A program made the position numbers and the translations under genes. From NCBI GenBank assembly GCA_902546145.1, contig CACCIT010000001.1, positions 62,001-126,000 on the forward strand: DNA of 64,000 nt, given 5' to 3'. Under the pieces are notes generated by a model. That model did not search any database. It was given only the letters and a program-made list of their open reading frames with translations, and had not been told where the DNA came from. The DNA is from an uncultured Pelagibacteraceae bacterium. Lineage in GTDB: Bacteria > Pseudomonadota > Alphaproteobacteria > Pelagibacterales > Pelagibacteraceae. Positions 21,882-32,653 of this stretch are shown here, piece by piece. Within the stretch, counting starts at the first letter, position 1. Each line of letters opens with the position of its first letter.

Positions 21882-22804
21882 ATGTTTAAATTTCCAATAT
21901 CCTCTTGACTGTTTATCGTGTTAATTTTAACTTCTCTATTAATTCTTTTTACCAAACCTGACAAAACTTTCCCAGGTCCAATTTCTATAAAATGATTTAC
22001 ATCATTATTTATCATATTTAACACACTTTCTCTCCATCTTACTCTATTTTCAATTTGTTTTATTAAAAGCGATTTTAAATCGTCAGAATTTGAAATGGCT
22101 TCAGCTGTTACATTTGATATCAATTTATTACTTCCATCAGAAAATGAAATCTTATTTAATTCTTCTGTCATAATTTCTGTTGCCTTACTCATAAGACTGC
22201 AGTGAAAAGGAGCACTAACAGGAAGTTTGATATTTTTAATTGAATTTTCTTTTAATATTTCAATTAACTTCTCTAGATCTTGAGTTTTTCCACTTAAAAC
22301 TATTTGCCCCTCTGAATTATCATTTGCTATTTGTGCTATAAGTTTGGATTCATTATCTTTTAATATTTTTTCGATCACCTCAACAGTTGATCCAAGCACT
22401 GCAACCATTCCACCTTCACCTTTTGGAACTGAATTTTGCATAGCATCACCTCTGATTCTTAAAATTTTTAATGTTTCTGCAAAATTTAAATATCCAGCAC
22501 AAGATAAAGCAGAATATTCACCTAAAGAATGTCCAGCAAAATACTTTGCTTTATTTAAATCAATATTAAATTCTTTTCTAATAACGTTAAATATTGAATA
22601 ACTTATTAAAAAAATTGCTGGTTGTGTGTTTGATGTTAAATCAAGCTCTTCCTTAGGTCCTTCTAATATTAGCTTTGAAATTGAATAATTTAATGTCTCG
22701 TCTGCCTCATTAAATAAGCTTTTCACAAGCTCAAATTTTTCATAAAACTCTTTTCCCATTCCAACCATTTGAGATCCTTGACCTGGGAATATTACAGAAA
22801 ACAT
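21878..22804 (-). CDS. fabD: Malonyl-CoA:ACP transacylase
   Basis: FPGQGSQMVGMGKE, GHSLGEYSAL, PVSAPFHCSLM motifs. Confidence 0.96.
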   Translation of the reverse strand: MFSVIFPGQGSQMVGMGKEFYEKFELVKSLFNEADETLNYSISKLILEGPKEELDLTSNTQPAIFLISYSIFNVIRKEFNIDLNKAKYFAGHSLGEYSALSCAGYLNFAETLKILRIRGDAMQNSVPKGEGGMVAVLGSTVEVIEKILKDNESKLIAQIANDNSEGQIVLSGKTQDLEKLIEILKENSIKNIKLPVSAPFHCSLMSKATEIMTEELNKISFSDGSNKLISNVTAEAISNSDDLKSLLIKQIENRVRWRESVLNMINNDVNHFIEIGPGKVLSGLVKRINREVKINTINSQEDIGNLNI

Positions 22805-22890
22805 ATAAAAATATTAATAATTTTGTGTTTTTATCTATTGTAATTGCACTTTTATAATAGTATATCCTCACATTTTATTAAAGAACATAA

Positions 22891-23244
22891 ATGAACTTAT
22901 ACGAACACACTATAATTGCGAGACAAGATACTTCTCCAAGCGAGTTAAAACAGTTAACTGAAAAATATTCTAAAATTGTTGAAAAAAATGAGGGTGAAGT
23001 TGTAAAAACTGAGAACTGGGGCCTTCTAAATCTTTCTTATCTAATCAAGAAAAATAAGAAAGGTAGCTATATTCACTTTAAAATTAAAGGTAAAGGTAAA
23101 GTAGTTGAAGAGTTAGAAAAAAATGAAGCTATTGATAAAAAATTATTAAGATATCTAACAGTAAGAGTAAAAGAGTTTGATTTAGACACAAACTATTTCG
23201 GCAAAAAAGAAGATAGTGAAAACAAAGAAAGTGCCAAAAACTAA
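22891..23244 (+). CDS. rpsF: 30S ribosomal protein S6
   Basis: [13 protein letters not shown], small bS6-like protein; precedes rpsR and rplI. Confidence 0.95.
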   Translation: MNLYEHTIIARQDTSPSELKQLTEKYSKIVEKNEGEVVKTENWGLLNLSYLIKKNKKGSYIHFKIKGKGKVVEELEKNEAIDKKLLRYLTVRVKEFDLDTNYFGKKEDSENKESAKN

Positions 23245-23516
23245 TGCCAAAAAGACAAAGTGGAAACAAAAAAGGAAAGCAAAGTAATTTTGCTAAGTTA
23301 AGTATTTTCCAACCAAATAAATATAAATTTAAAAAAACTTGCCCGCTTTCAGTAAAAGGTGCACCTAAAGTTGATTATAAAAATATCAAACTTTTAAAAA
23401 GATATGTTTCTGAAAATGGTAAGATTTTACCTTCAAGAATTACAAATGTTTCTCAAAAGAAACAAAGAGAATTATCTTTATCAATTAAAAGAGCAAGAAA
23501 CCTAGCTTTAATATAA
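23244..23516 (+). CDS. rpsR: 30S ribosomal protein S18
   Basis: [48 protein letters not shown]. Confidence 0.97.
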   Translation: MPKRQSGNKKGKQSNFAKLSIFQPNKYKFKKTCPLSVKGAPKVDYKNIKLLKRYVSENGKILPSRITNVSQKKQRELSLSIKRARNLALI

Positions 23517-23974
23517 TGAAAGTTATTTTATTAGAAAATGTTAAAAGAATTGGATCTCTCGGAGAGGTAATTGACGTAAAAAGAGGGTTTGCTAGAAACT
23601 TTTTGATTGCAAATAAAAAAGCTCTTTATGCATCTAAAGAAAACATCAAAGAAGTAGAAAAGATAAAAGCTGAATTATCTAAAAAAGATAATGAGAGAAA
23701 ACAAGAAGCAGCTAAGATTGCAGAACAAGTAAATAATAAGGAATACTCAGTACAAAAATTAAGTACTGAAAATAATGAACTTTATGGTTCAGTTAAGCCC
23801 ACTGAAATTTCAAAACTTATTCAAGAAGAAAATAAAATTGAAATCAAACCTTCAATGATACAACCAGTTGAAGAAATTAAATCTTTAGGAAAATTCAAAG
23901 TTAAAATTTCTTTACACTCTGAAGTTGATGCTGAAATAATTGTTAACGTTACATCAGCAGACACAATTCAATAA
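23516..23974 (+). CDS. rplI: 50S ribosomal protein L9
   Basis: [31 protein letters not shown]. Confidence 0.97.
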   Translation: MKVILLENVKRIGSLGEVIDVKRGFARNFLIANKKALYASKENIKEVEKIKAELSKKDNERKQEAAKIAEQVNNKEYSVQKLSTENNELYGSVKPTEISKLIQEENKIEIKPSMIQPVEEIKSLGKFKVKISLHSEVDAEIIVNVTSADTIQ

Positions 23975-24041
23975 TTATACATTCTTTTCAACAGCTAAAA
24001 TTTAAAATTTAAATAATAAAAATTTTCTATAAATTTGGTCT

Positions 24042-25460
24042 ATGGAAAATAATCTAAGTATTGTTAAAGATAAATTTAAAGAATTACCAAATAACATTGA
24101 AGCAGAACAAGCTGTAATTGGTTCAATACTAGTGAGCAACGATATTTTTGATGAAATTAATACTATTGTTTCTTCAATTAATTTTTATGATCCTATGCAT
24201 CAAAAGATTTTTGAAGCTATCGAAAGTCTTATTTACAAAGGTATGCTTGCTAATCCCATTACTTTAAAAAATTATTTTGAAGATGAAAAAGATGACATTA
24301 ATGTTCCAGAGTATTTAGTAAAAGTAACTAAATTTTCTACATCTGTAAGACAAGCAGTAGAGTACTCAAAAATAATATATGATATGTTTGTCAGACGAGA
24401 GCTGATAAAAATATCTGAAGAAACTATCGATAGTGCTAAACTTAATGACCTTGATACTAGCGGTCAAACTATAATTGAGAATTCTGAGAAACAATTATTT
24501 GATTTGGCTGAAAAAGGATCTTTTAGTTCTTCACTTATTAAATTTGATGATGCCATGAAACAAACTATAGAAATGGCTTCAGCTGCGTATAAAAACGAAG
24601 AGGGAATTGTTGGAGTTCCAACAGGGCTTAGAGATTTAGATGATAAACTTGGTGGTTTGCATCAATCTGATTTGATCATTATTGCAGGTCGTCCATCAAT
24701 GGGTAAAACATCACTTGCAACAAACATAGCATTCAATGCTGCTCAAAAACTTCAAGATAGTGGTAAAAAATCTTCTATAGCTTTTTTCTCTTTAGAAATG
24801 TCATCTGAACAGCTTTCAACTCGTATTATCTCAGAACAAGCAAGAATTAGCTCTAATGACATAAGAAGAGGTAGAATTTCTGATGATCAATTTGATAAAT
24901 TTCTTGAGACTTCTAAAAATATAGCTGAACTTCCACTTTATATTGATGAAACCCCAGCAATTAGCATTGCTGCTTTAAGTAATAGAGCAAGAAGAATTAA
25001 AAGACTATTTGGATTAGATATGATTGTAGTTGATTATATTCAGTTAATGAGAGGTACAACTTACAATAAAGACGGTAGAGTTCAGGAAATCTCTCAGATC
25101 ACACAAGGGCTAAAAGCAATTGCAAAAGAGCTTGCTGTTCCAGTTGTTGCTCTATCGCAGTTGTCAAGACAAGTTGAACAAAGAGATGACCACAAACCTC
25201 AATTAGCAGATTTAAGAGAATCAGGTTCAATTGAGCAAGATGCGGATGTTGTTATGTTTGTTTACAGAGAAGGATATTATCTATCTAGAAAAGAACCAAG
25301 AGAAGCAACTGTAGAACATGCAGAATGGCAAGCTAAAATGAATGAGGTCGCACACTTAGCGCAAATTATAATTGGGAAACAACGACACGGTCCAATTGGT
25401 AATGTAACACTTGAGTTTGAGGAAAGATTTACCAAATTTAAAGATACTCAAACTAATTAA
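24042..25460 (+). CDS. dnaB: Replicative DNA helicase
   Basis: PNNIEAEQAVIGSIL, AGRPSMGKTSLATNIA, VDYIQLMRG, LADLRESGSIEQDADVVMF motifs. Confidence 0.97.
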   Translation: MENNLSIVKDKFKELPNNIEAEQAVIGSILVSNDIFDEINTIVSSINFYDPMHQKIFEAIESLIYKGMLANPITLKNYFEDEKDDINVPEYLVKVTKFSTSVRQAVEYSKIIYDMFVRRELIKISEETIDSAKLNDLDTSGQTIIENSEKQLFDLAEKGSFSSSLIKFDDAMKQTIEMASAAYKNEEGIVGVPTGLRDLDDKLGGLHQSDLIIIAGRPSMGKTSLATNIAFNAAQKLQDSGKKSSIAFFSLEMSSEQLSTRIISEQARISSNDIRRGRISDDQFDKFLETSKNIAELPLYIDETPAISIAALSNRARRIKRLFGLDMIVVDYIQLMRGTTYNKDGRVQEISQITQGLKAIAKELAVPVVALSQLSRQVEQRDDHKPQLADLRESGSIEQDADVVMFVYREGYYLSRKEPREATVEHAEWQAKMNEVAHLAQIIIGKQRHGPIGNVTLEFEERFTKFKDTQTN

Positions 25461-25480
25461 TTTCCAATATAAATGAGCCA

Positions 25481-27874
25481 ATGTTAGCTCAAATGTATCA
25501 AAACTTAGTTTTAAAAAACCCAAAGTCAGTATTTATAATACTAATTATTTCTATTTTAAGTTTTGGTTATTTTTCTAAAGATTTTAGGCTAGATGCTTCA
25601 TCAGAAACCTTATTAATTGATGGAGATCCAGATTTAGCTTACTTACAGGAAGTTTCAGAAAGATACGGTTCTAAGGAGTTTTTAATTCTTACTTACACTC
25701 CTAATGAAGGAATGGTGACAGACTCTTCAATAAATAATCTATTAAGTCTTAAATACAAAATTCAAAGTTTAGATTGGGTTCATAGTGTTATTACACTTTT
25801 AGACATACCACTTTTAAATAATTCAGATGCACCACTTCAGGAAAGATTAGAAAGCTTTAAAACTTTAAAAGATGAAGAAGTAGACAGAGAAAGAGGATTT
25901 AGTGAAATTTTAAACAGTCCTGTCTTTAGAAATTTTGTAATTAGTGAGGATGGTAAAACAAGTGGGATAATTGTTAACATAAAGCAAAATAAAAAATTAG
26001 AGGATATAGAAAATAAGTCTAAAGAAGAAATAGAAAATTATAAAGATCAAATAAAAAAACAAAACCATCAAAACATTTTAGAGATAAGACAAGTAATTCA
26101 AAGTTATGGAGATGTTGGAAAAATTTACTTAGGTGGAATTCCAATGATTGCGGATGATATGATGACTTTTATCAAAAGTGATATTGTTGTATTTGGTATT
26201 GGAGTTTTATTATTTATTATAGCAACTCTTTGGTTTGTATTTAGAAATCTAATTTGGATTATTATTCCTATCAGTAGTTGTTTTTTCTCAGTGATTATCA
26301 TGATGGGTCTACTTGGATTGCTTGGGTGGAAAGTGACTGTTATATCGTCAAACTTTATTGCCTTGATGCTTATTCTTACAATGGCGATGAATATTCATAT
26401 GAGCACAAGGTTTCTTCAGCTTAAAAAAAATTTTCCAACAAAAAGGAACTTTGAAATCATTTCACTTACAACTAGCAAAATGTTTTGGCCTATATTGTAT
26501 ACAGCTTTAACAACAATTTTGGCTTTCTTATCTTTAATCTTTAGTGAAATTAAACCGATTATAGATTTTGGATGGATGATGACTTTTGGTTTAATTACAT
26601 CATTTATAATAACTTTTACTTTGCTCCCCACTCTTTTAAGTTTTACTTCAGCTAGAAATGTAGCTTTAAAAAAAGAACAAGACTCTAAAGTTACATCAAT
26701 ACTTGGCTCAATTTCTTTAAATAACAAATTTACAATTTTTTCTGCAACTGGAATTATTATTATCTTAAGTGTGGTTGGTATAAGTAAATTAGAAGTTGAG
26801 AATAGTTTTATAAATTATTTTGATAAAAATACTGAAATTTATAAAGGAATGAAACTCATTGATGAGGAACTGGGTGGAACTACTCCTTTAGAAGTAATTT
26901 TAAAATTTCCAAAAAAAGAAGAAAAGAAATCAGAAGAAGATGATGAATTTGAAGATTGGGGAGATGAAGAAGATGCAAATGATGAAAAATATTGGTTTAC
27001 TAAAGATAAAGTAGATAGAATTGCATCTGTTCATAATTATTTAGACAGTCTTCCACAAGTTGGTAAAGTTTTGTCTTTTTCATCAATTATTGATATCGCA
27101 ACACAATTAAATAATAATAATCCACTTGGTACTTTAGAAATGGGAGTATTGTATTCAAAAATACCTGAAAGTATTAAAACAGAAATAATTGATCCGTATT
27201 TATCAATAGAAAATAATGAAGCTCGAATTAGTCTTAGAATAATAGACTCACAAGAAAATTTAAGAAGAAATGACTTAATTAATAAAATTAATTTTGACTT
27301 AGAAAATGAATTAGGATTAGAAAAAGATGATTATAAATTAGCAGGGGTATTAATATTATTTAATAATTTGTTACAAAGTTTATTTAAGTCACAAATTTTG
27401 ACACTTGGTTTGGTTATGATTGGTATTTTCTCAATGTTTATTATTTTATTTAGAAATATAAAACTTTCATTAATTGGTGTTGTGCCTAATTTTATAGCTG
27501 CATTCTTTATTTTAGGAATTATTGGCTTGTTAGGAATACCTTTGGATATGATGACTATTACAATTGCTGCAATTACAATTGGTATAGCTGTTGATAATAG
27601 TATTCACTATATTTACAGGTTCAAAGAAGAATTTAGTAAAATAAAAAATTATAACAACACATTAAAAACTTGTCACTCAACAGTTGGGGTTGCAATATTA
27701 AACACTTCAATCACAATTGTTTTTGGTTTTTCAATTTTGGTATTATCTAAATTTATACCAACAATTTATTTTGGAATGTTTACAGGTCTTGCAATGTTAC
27801 TTGCAATGATATCGGTGTTAACTTTGCTGCCAGCATTGATATTGGCGGTTAAACCTTTTGGTAAAGATGCTTAA
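25481..27874 (+). CDS. RND/MMPL family transporter
   Basis: 797 aa with two blocks of TM segments (MMPL/SSD-like), e.g. ITIAAITIGIAVDNSIHYIYRFKEE. Confidence 0.88.
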   Translation: MLAQMYQNLVLKNPKSVFIILIISILSFGYFSKDFRLDASSETLLIDGDPDLAYLQEVSERYGSKEFLILTYTPNEGMVTDSSINNLLSLKYKIQSLDWVHSVITLLDIPLLNNSDAPLQERLESFKTLKDEEVDRERGFSEILNSPVFRNFVISEDGKTSGIIVNIKQNKKLEDIENKSKEEIENYKDQIKKQNHQNILEIRQVIQSYGDVGKIYLGGIPMIADDMMTFIKSDIVVFGIGVLLFIIATLWFVFRNLIWIIIPISSCFFSVIIMMGLLGLLGWKVTVISSNFIALMLILTMAMNIHMSTRFLQLKKNFPTKRNFEIISLTTSKMFWPILYTALTTILAFLSLIFSEIKPIIDFGWMMTFGLITSFIITFTLLPTLLSFTSARNVALKKEQDSKVTSILGSISLNNKFTIFSATGIIIILSVVGISKLEVENSFINYFDKNTEIYKGMKLIDEELGGTTPLEVILKFPKKEEKKSEEDDEFEDWGDEEDANDEKYWFTKDKVDRIASVHNYLDSLPQVGKVLSFSSIIDIATQLNNNNPLGTLEMGVLYSKIPESIKTEIIDPYLSIENNEARISLRIIDSQENLRRNDLINKINFDLENELGLEKDDYKLAGVLILFNNLLQSLFKSQILTLGLVMIGIFSMFIILFRNIKLSLIGVVPNFIAAFFILGIIGLLGIPLDMMTITIAAITIGIAVDNSIHYIYRFKEEFSKIKNYNNTLKTCHSTVGVAILNTSITIVFGFSILVLSKFIPTIYFGMFTGLAMLLAMISVLTLLPALILAVKPFGKDA

Positions 27875-28419
27875 TGGTAGATGCTCTTAAAGATTTTCTT
27901 GAAGCATCCTCTATTATTGATTTAATCTATATTGCAATAACAATATGGTATTTAATTAGTTGTTATAGAAAAGGGTTTGTCTTAAGCATCCTTTCAATGG
28001 CTAAATGGCTCCTAGCCTACGTTATTACACTAATTTTATTTCCACGTATAAAACCTTATGTAGAAGATATAATCGACAATGAATATGTTCTCGATATTGG
28101 ACTTGGAATTACAATATTTATAGTCGTTATCTTTTTAGTATTATTAGTTAACAAAGGTATCAGCAAAGCTGTGAAATATACTGGTATAGGAGGTTTAGAC
28201 ACTACCTTTGGATTCTTTTTTGGGTTTGTAAAAGCATATATTGTTGCTGTTTGTATTTTTTCAGGAATTCACATTGTTTATAATCATGATAAATGGCCAA
28301 TAAATTTAGATAAATCATACACCTTTCCATATTTAGAAAAAGGTAGTAATTATCTGATAAAAGAATTCCCTAATGAAAAAACATATCAAGATTCTAAAGA
28401 AAAAATTGAAGATATTTGA
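27874..28419 (+). CDS. cvpA: CvpA family membrane protein
   Basis: Four-TM small membrane protein immediately upstream of purF, CvpA-like. Confidence 0.8.
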   Translation: MVDALKDFLEASSIIDLIYIAITIWYLISCYRKGFVLSILSMAKWLLAYVITLILFPRIKPYVEDIIDNEYVLDIGLGITIFIVVIFLVLLVNKGISKAVKYTGIGGLDTTFGFFFGFVKAYIVAVCIFSGIHIVYNHDKWPINLDKSYTFPYLEKGSNYLIKEFPNEKTYQDSKEKIEDI

Positions 28420-29854
28420 TCCGAAATTAAAAGAAGAGTGTGGAGTATTTGGCATTAGTAACGCAAAAGATGCGTCTGCATTAACAGCTTTAGGTTTGCA
28501 TGCATTGCAGCATAGAGGTCAGGAAGGTTGCGGAATTGTTACTTTTGATGGAGAGAAATATTATTCAGAAAAAAGATTTGGATTAGTCGGAGATAATTTC
28601 AACAAAGAAAAAGTTTTAAAAAACCTAAAAGGTAATTATGCTATTGGACATAATCGATACAGTACTACCGGCAATAATATTTTAAGAAATATTCAGCCTT
28701 TTTTTGCAGATACTAATGCAGGTGGTATTGGGGTATCGCATAACGGAAACTTAACAAATTCAATATCTTTAAGAAACAAACTTGTAGAGGAAGGAGCTAT
28801 TTTTTATACAACTTCTGACACAGAAACTATTGTTCAGTTAATTGCTAAATCTAAAAGATCAAAAACAATTGATAAAGTAATAGATGCCATATTCCAAATT
28901 CAAGGTGGATATGCATTAGTAATGATGACTCAAAAATCTTTAATAGGTGTAAGAGATCCATATGGTATTAGACCTTTGATGATTGGAAAATTAGGTAGTA
29001 GCTATGTTTTAGCTTCTGAAACTTGTGCATTAGATATTATTGGCGCAAAATTTATAAGAGAAGTAGAGAACGGTGAAATAGTGTTAATTGAAAATGATGA
29101 ACTAACTAGCATCAAACCCTTCCCTCCAAAAAAAGTAAGACCATGTGTGTTTGAGTATATTTACTTTTCAAGACCAGATAGCTTACTTGATAACAAGACA
29201 GCTTATGAGCATAGAAAAAATTTAGGAAAAGAGCTTGCAAAAGAAAATGATGTTGATGCAGATATAGTGGTACCTGTGCCAGACTCTGGTAACGCTGCAG
29301 CACTTGGTTTTTCTCAACATTTAAAAATGAATTTTGAACATGGTCTAATTAGAAATCACTATGTTGGAAGAACCTTCATTGAACCAAGTCAGCAAATTAG
29401 AAGTTTGGGTGTAAAATTAAAATTAAATGCAAATCAAAGTACAATTAAAGATAAAAAAATTATTTTAATTGATGACTCGCTAGTTAGAGGAACTACATCT
29501 TATAAGATTGTTAAAATGCTCTATGATGCAGGTGCAAAAGAAGTTCATGTTCGAATTGCTTGTCCTGAGATCAAATATCCAGATTTTTATGGCGTAGATA
29601 CCCCAACTAAAAAAGAGTTATTGGCAGCAAATAAAACAAATGATGAAATTTGTGAATATATAGGAGCAAAATCACTAAAATTTTTATCTATTGACGGATT
29701 GTATAGAGCAATTGGTTTTGAAAAAAGAAATGAGGCTTATCCTCAATTAACAGACCATTATTTTACTGGTGATTACCCAGTTAAACCTGTTGATGAATTG
29801 GGTGATAATAAAATAACTCAACTTTCTTTATTAAGTACAGCATCTAATAATTAA
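28373..29854 (+). CDS. purF: Amidophosphoribosyltransferase (start may instead be TTG at 28406)
   Basis: EECGVFGISN, HALQHRGQEGCGI, GHNRYSTTG, IILIDDSLVRGTTSYKIV motifs. Confidence 0.96.
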   Translation: MKKHIKILKKKLKIFDPKLKEECGVFGISNAKDASALTALGLHALQHRGQEGCGIVTFDGEKYYSEKRFGLVGDNFNKEKVLKNLKGNYAIGHNRYSTTGNNILRNIQPFFADTNAGGIGVSHNGNLTNSISLRNKLVEEGAIFYTTSDTETIVQLIAKSKRSKTIDKVIDAIFQIQGGYALVMMTQKSLIGVRDPYGIRPLMIGKLGSSYVLASETCALDIIGAKFIREVENGEIVLIENDELTSIKPFPPKKVRPCVFEYIYFSRPDSLLDNKTAYEHRKNLGKELAKENDVDADIVVPVPDSGNAAALGFSQHLKMNFEHGLIRNHYVGRTFIEPSQQIRSLGVKLKLNANQSTIKDKKIILIDDSLVRGTTSYKIVKMLYDAGAKEVHVRIACPEIKYPDFYGVDTPTKKELLAANKTNDEICEYIGAKSLKFLSIDGLYRAIGFEKRNEAYPQLTDHYFTGDYPVKPVDELGDNKITQLSLLSTASNN

Positions 29855-29857
29855 AAT

Positions 29858-30415
29858 ATGAAAACAGTAAATTTTACTGAAATGAAAAATGGCTCTAAAG
29901 AGGATTATGAGCTACTAGAAAAATTTGAAAAAAATTTTGAAAGACAAACAGCAGATAGGATTATTAATTATTTGTCTAAGCAAACTACAACGCTGGAAGG
30001 ATATAAAATCTCAAGATTAGAACATTCCTTACAAGCTGCAACAAGAGCATTTAAAAATAATGAAAATGATGAGATGGTTGTTGCAACATTATTACATGAC
30101 ATAGGAGATGATCTTGCACCAATGAATCATTCACAATACGCAGCTTCCATTTTAAGACCTTACGTTTCTGAAAGAACTTATTGGATCATTCTTCATCATG
30201 GTCTTTTTCAAACTTATTATAGTGCTCATCACTTAGGTGGTGATAGAAACGCGAGAGATAAATTTAAAGATCATAAGTACTACCAGGACACAATAGATTT
30301 TTGTGAAAAATATGATCAGTGTTCATTTGATCCTGAATATAAAAGTATGTCTTTAGAGGATTTTACGCCATTAATAAGGAAAATATTCTCAAAAGAACCT
30401 TATTATTACCTTTAA
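29858..30415 (+). CDS. HD-domain protein (phosphohydrolase/oxygenase-like superfamily)
   Basis: ISRLEHSLQAATRA and ATLLHDIGDDL HD-type metal-ligand motifs. Confidence 0.8.
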   Translation: MKTVNFTEMKNGSKEDYELLEKFEKNFERQTADRIINYLSKQTTTLEGYKISRLEHSLQAATRAFKNNENDEMVVATLLHDIGDDLAPMNHSQYAASILRPYVSERTYWIILHHGLFQTYYSAHHLGGDRNARDKFKDHKYYQDTIDFCEKYDQCSFDPEYKSMSLEDFTPLIRKIFSKEPYYYL

Positions 30416-30444
30416 ATTCATTTATAAATCACTAATTAGAAGCC

Positions 30445-31740
30445 ATGATTAAAACTAAAGATCAAATTATAGAATATTTTAAGTCAGGTATTAAAGATAC
30501 GAAAGACTTTAAAATTGGAATTGAACACGAAAAATTTTTGTTCGACACTAATGAAAACAAAAGAATTGATTACCCAAAAGTAAAAGAAATGTTTACAGCC
30601 TTAACTGAGTTTGGCTGGAACCCTGTATTTGAAAAAGAAAATTTCATTGGTCTTAATAAAGGTGGTAAAAATATTACACTAGAACCTGGAAACCAAATTG
30701 AATTATCAGGTGACAAGTTAAACCATATGCATGAAGCATGTGCAGAATCTCAAGATTATCTATTTGAATTAAAACAAGTTACTAAAAAATTAGATATAAA
30801 AATAGTTAGTGCAGGTTTTGATCCTATTTCAAAATTAGAAGATATTCCAAACAATCCTAAGCAACGTTATGAGTTAATGACAAAAGACATGCCATTAGGT
30901 GGTGAGCTTAGTTTAGATATGATGTATCGAACGTGTGGAACACAATTAAATATTGATTACAATTCAGAAGAAGATTTTATTAAAAAATTTAAATTAGCTA
31001 ATTCTATTGTTCCAATTTCAATTGCACTATTTGCAAATTCTTCAATAGTTGAAAAAAAGAATAGTAATTATTTATCTTACAGATCTAAAGTTTGGCAAAG
31101 CACCTCAAGAGGAGGTTTGCCTAAATTATTTTTTGAAAGTTTAGATTTTGAAAAATATGCAGAATTTGTAATAAACTTTCCAATTTTATTCATTCAACAT
31201 AATGATCAGTATACTTCAGGAAGAAAATATACATTTAAAGATTTCATGGATGGAAAAATTGAGGAAATAGGAAATAGACTTCCAACTGAATCTGATCTTA
31301 CAACCCACTTAAGTACAATCTTTACTGAAAATAGACTGAAGAAATATATTGAGCTTAGATCAATGGATACCTGTGGTTGGGATTGCTTGTGTGCCGGACC
31401 GGCTTTTAATATTGGTATGTTGTATGGAAATTTAGATGAAGCGTATGAATTAGTCTCTTCATGGGAAACAGACAAAATAATTAATGCTTATTTAGAGGCT
31501 CCACAAAAAGGATTTAATACTCAATTAATGGGTAAAGACTTATTGTATTGGACTTCTACTCTTCTGCACATTTCTAGAAAAGGATTAGAGAAAAGAGACA
31601 TCATTAGTAAAAAAGGAAATAACGAAACTATCTTCTTAAATCATTTGCAAAATGTAGTTGATAATAAGACTACAAATGCAGATCATATGATTAGTAAATT
31701 TTCGAAAGATGAAAATTTAGAAGAATTATATGACAAATAA
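30445..31740 (+). CDS. gshA: Glutamate-cysteine ligase
   Basis: FKIGIEHEKFLFD, SLDMMYRTCGTQLNIDY, KIIELRSMD-like (IELRSMDTCGW) motifs; upstream of gshB. Confidence 0.93.
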   Translation: MIKTKDQIIEYFKSGIKDTKDFKIGIEHEKFLFDTNENKRIDYPKVKEMFTALTEFGWNPVFEKENFIGLNKGGKNITLEPGNQIELSGDKLNHMHEACAESQDYLFELKQVTKKLDIKIVSAGFDPISKLEDIPNNPKQRYELMTKDMPLGGELSLDMMYRTCGTQLNIDYNSEEDFIKKFKLANSIVPISIALFANSSIVEKKNSNYLSYRSKVWQSTSRGGLPKLFFESLDFEKYAEFVINFPILFIQHNDQYTSGRKYTFKDFMDGKIEEIGNRLPTESDLTTHLSTIFTENRLKKYIELRSMDTCGWDCLCAGPAFNIGMLYGNLDEAYELVSSWETDKIINAYLEAPQKGFNTQLMGKDLLYWTSTLLHISRKGLEKRDIISKKGNNETIFLNHLQNVVDNKTTNADHMISKFSKDENLEELYDK

Positions 31741-32653
31741 AATAGTAGCTGTTCAAGGAAATCATCCCTCTACCTTAAACCCTGTAACTGATACCAGTGT
31801 TTTTTTAGTTAACGAAATTCAAAACAAATATAAAATTTTTTATTATGATCCAAAAGATCTATCAATAATTAACAAAAAAGTTCTAGCTAAAGGTTTCTTC
31901 ATTAAGTTCAATTATCAAAACAAGAAATTTTATAAAATCATTAAAAAACAAACTTTAGACCTTACAAAGTGTAAGTTTATTTTAATCCGTCAAGATCCAC
32001 CATTTAATTTAGAATATATTTCCACTACTTACATTTTAGATTTTATTAAAAATAAAGTTAAAATAATCAATAACCCAACATCAATAAGAAATATTTCTGA
32101 AAAGTTATATTCAACAAAATATTTAAAATATATGCCTGGTACACTTTTTTCTCAGGATACAAATGAAATCAAAAATTTTATTAGAAAACATAAGAAAGTA
32201 ATTGTAAAACCTATTCATAGTTATAGTGGTAATGATATTCACTTATTAAACAAATTTAATTCAAAACTTATTAATAAATTTATTAAAAAACATGATCATA
32301 TTATGTGTCAAAAATTTTTACCTAAGATTAATAAAGGAGACAAAAGAGTTTTTATAATTAATGGAAAAGTTTGTGGTGCAATTTCTAGAGTTCCTAAGAA
32401 GGGATCTTATCTAAGTAATATGAGCAAAGGTGCTAAACCTATTAATATCAATTTAACTAAGCTAGAAAATAAAATTTCAAAATTAATTGCTAAAGATTTA
32501 AAAAAAGAAAATATATATTTTGCAGGGATTGATTTTATAGATCAAAAATTAAATGGAGATATAAATGTTACTTCTCCTACAGGACTTAAAACTTTTTTTG
32601 ATTTATCAGGAATAAACCTAGCAAAAACTTTTTGGAAAGAATTAAAAGCGTGA
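31730..32653 (+). CDS. gshB: Glutathione synthetase
   Basis: ILIRQDPPFNLEYISTTYIL, VVKPIHSYSGNDI-like, NVTSPTGL motifs. Confidence 0.93.
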   Translation: MTNKIVAVQGNHPSTLNPVTDTSVFLVNEIQNKYKIFYYDPKDLSIINKKVLAKGFFIKFNYQNKKFYKIIKKQTLDLTKCKFILIRQDPPFNLEYISTTYILDFIKNKVKIINNPTSIRNISEKLYSTKYLKYMPGTLFSQDTNEIKNFIRKHKKVIVKPIHSYSGNDIHLLNKFNSKLINKFIKKHDHIMCQKFLPKINKGDKRVFIINGKVCGAISRVPKKGSYLSNMSKGAKPININLTKLENKISKLIAKDLKKENIYFAGIDFIDQKLNGDINVTSPTGLKTFFDLSGINLAKTFWKELKA

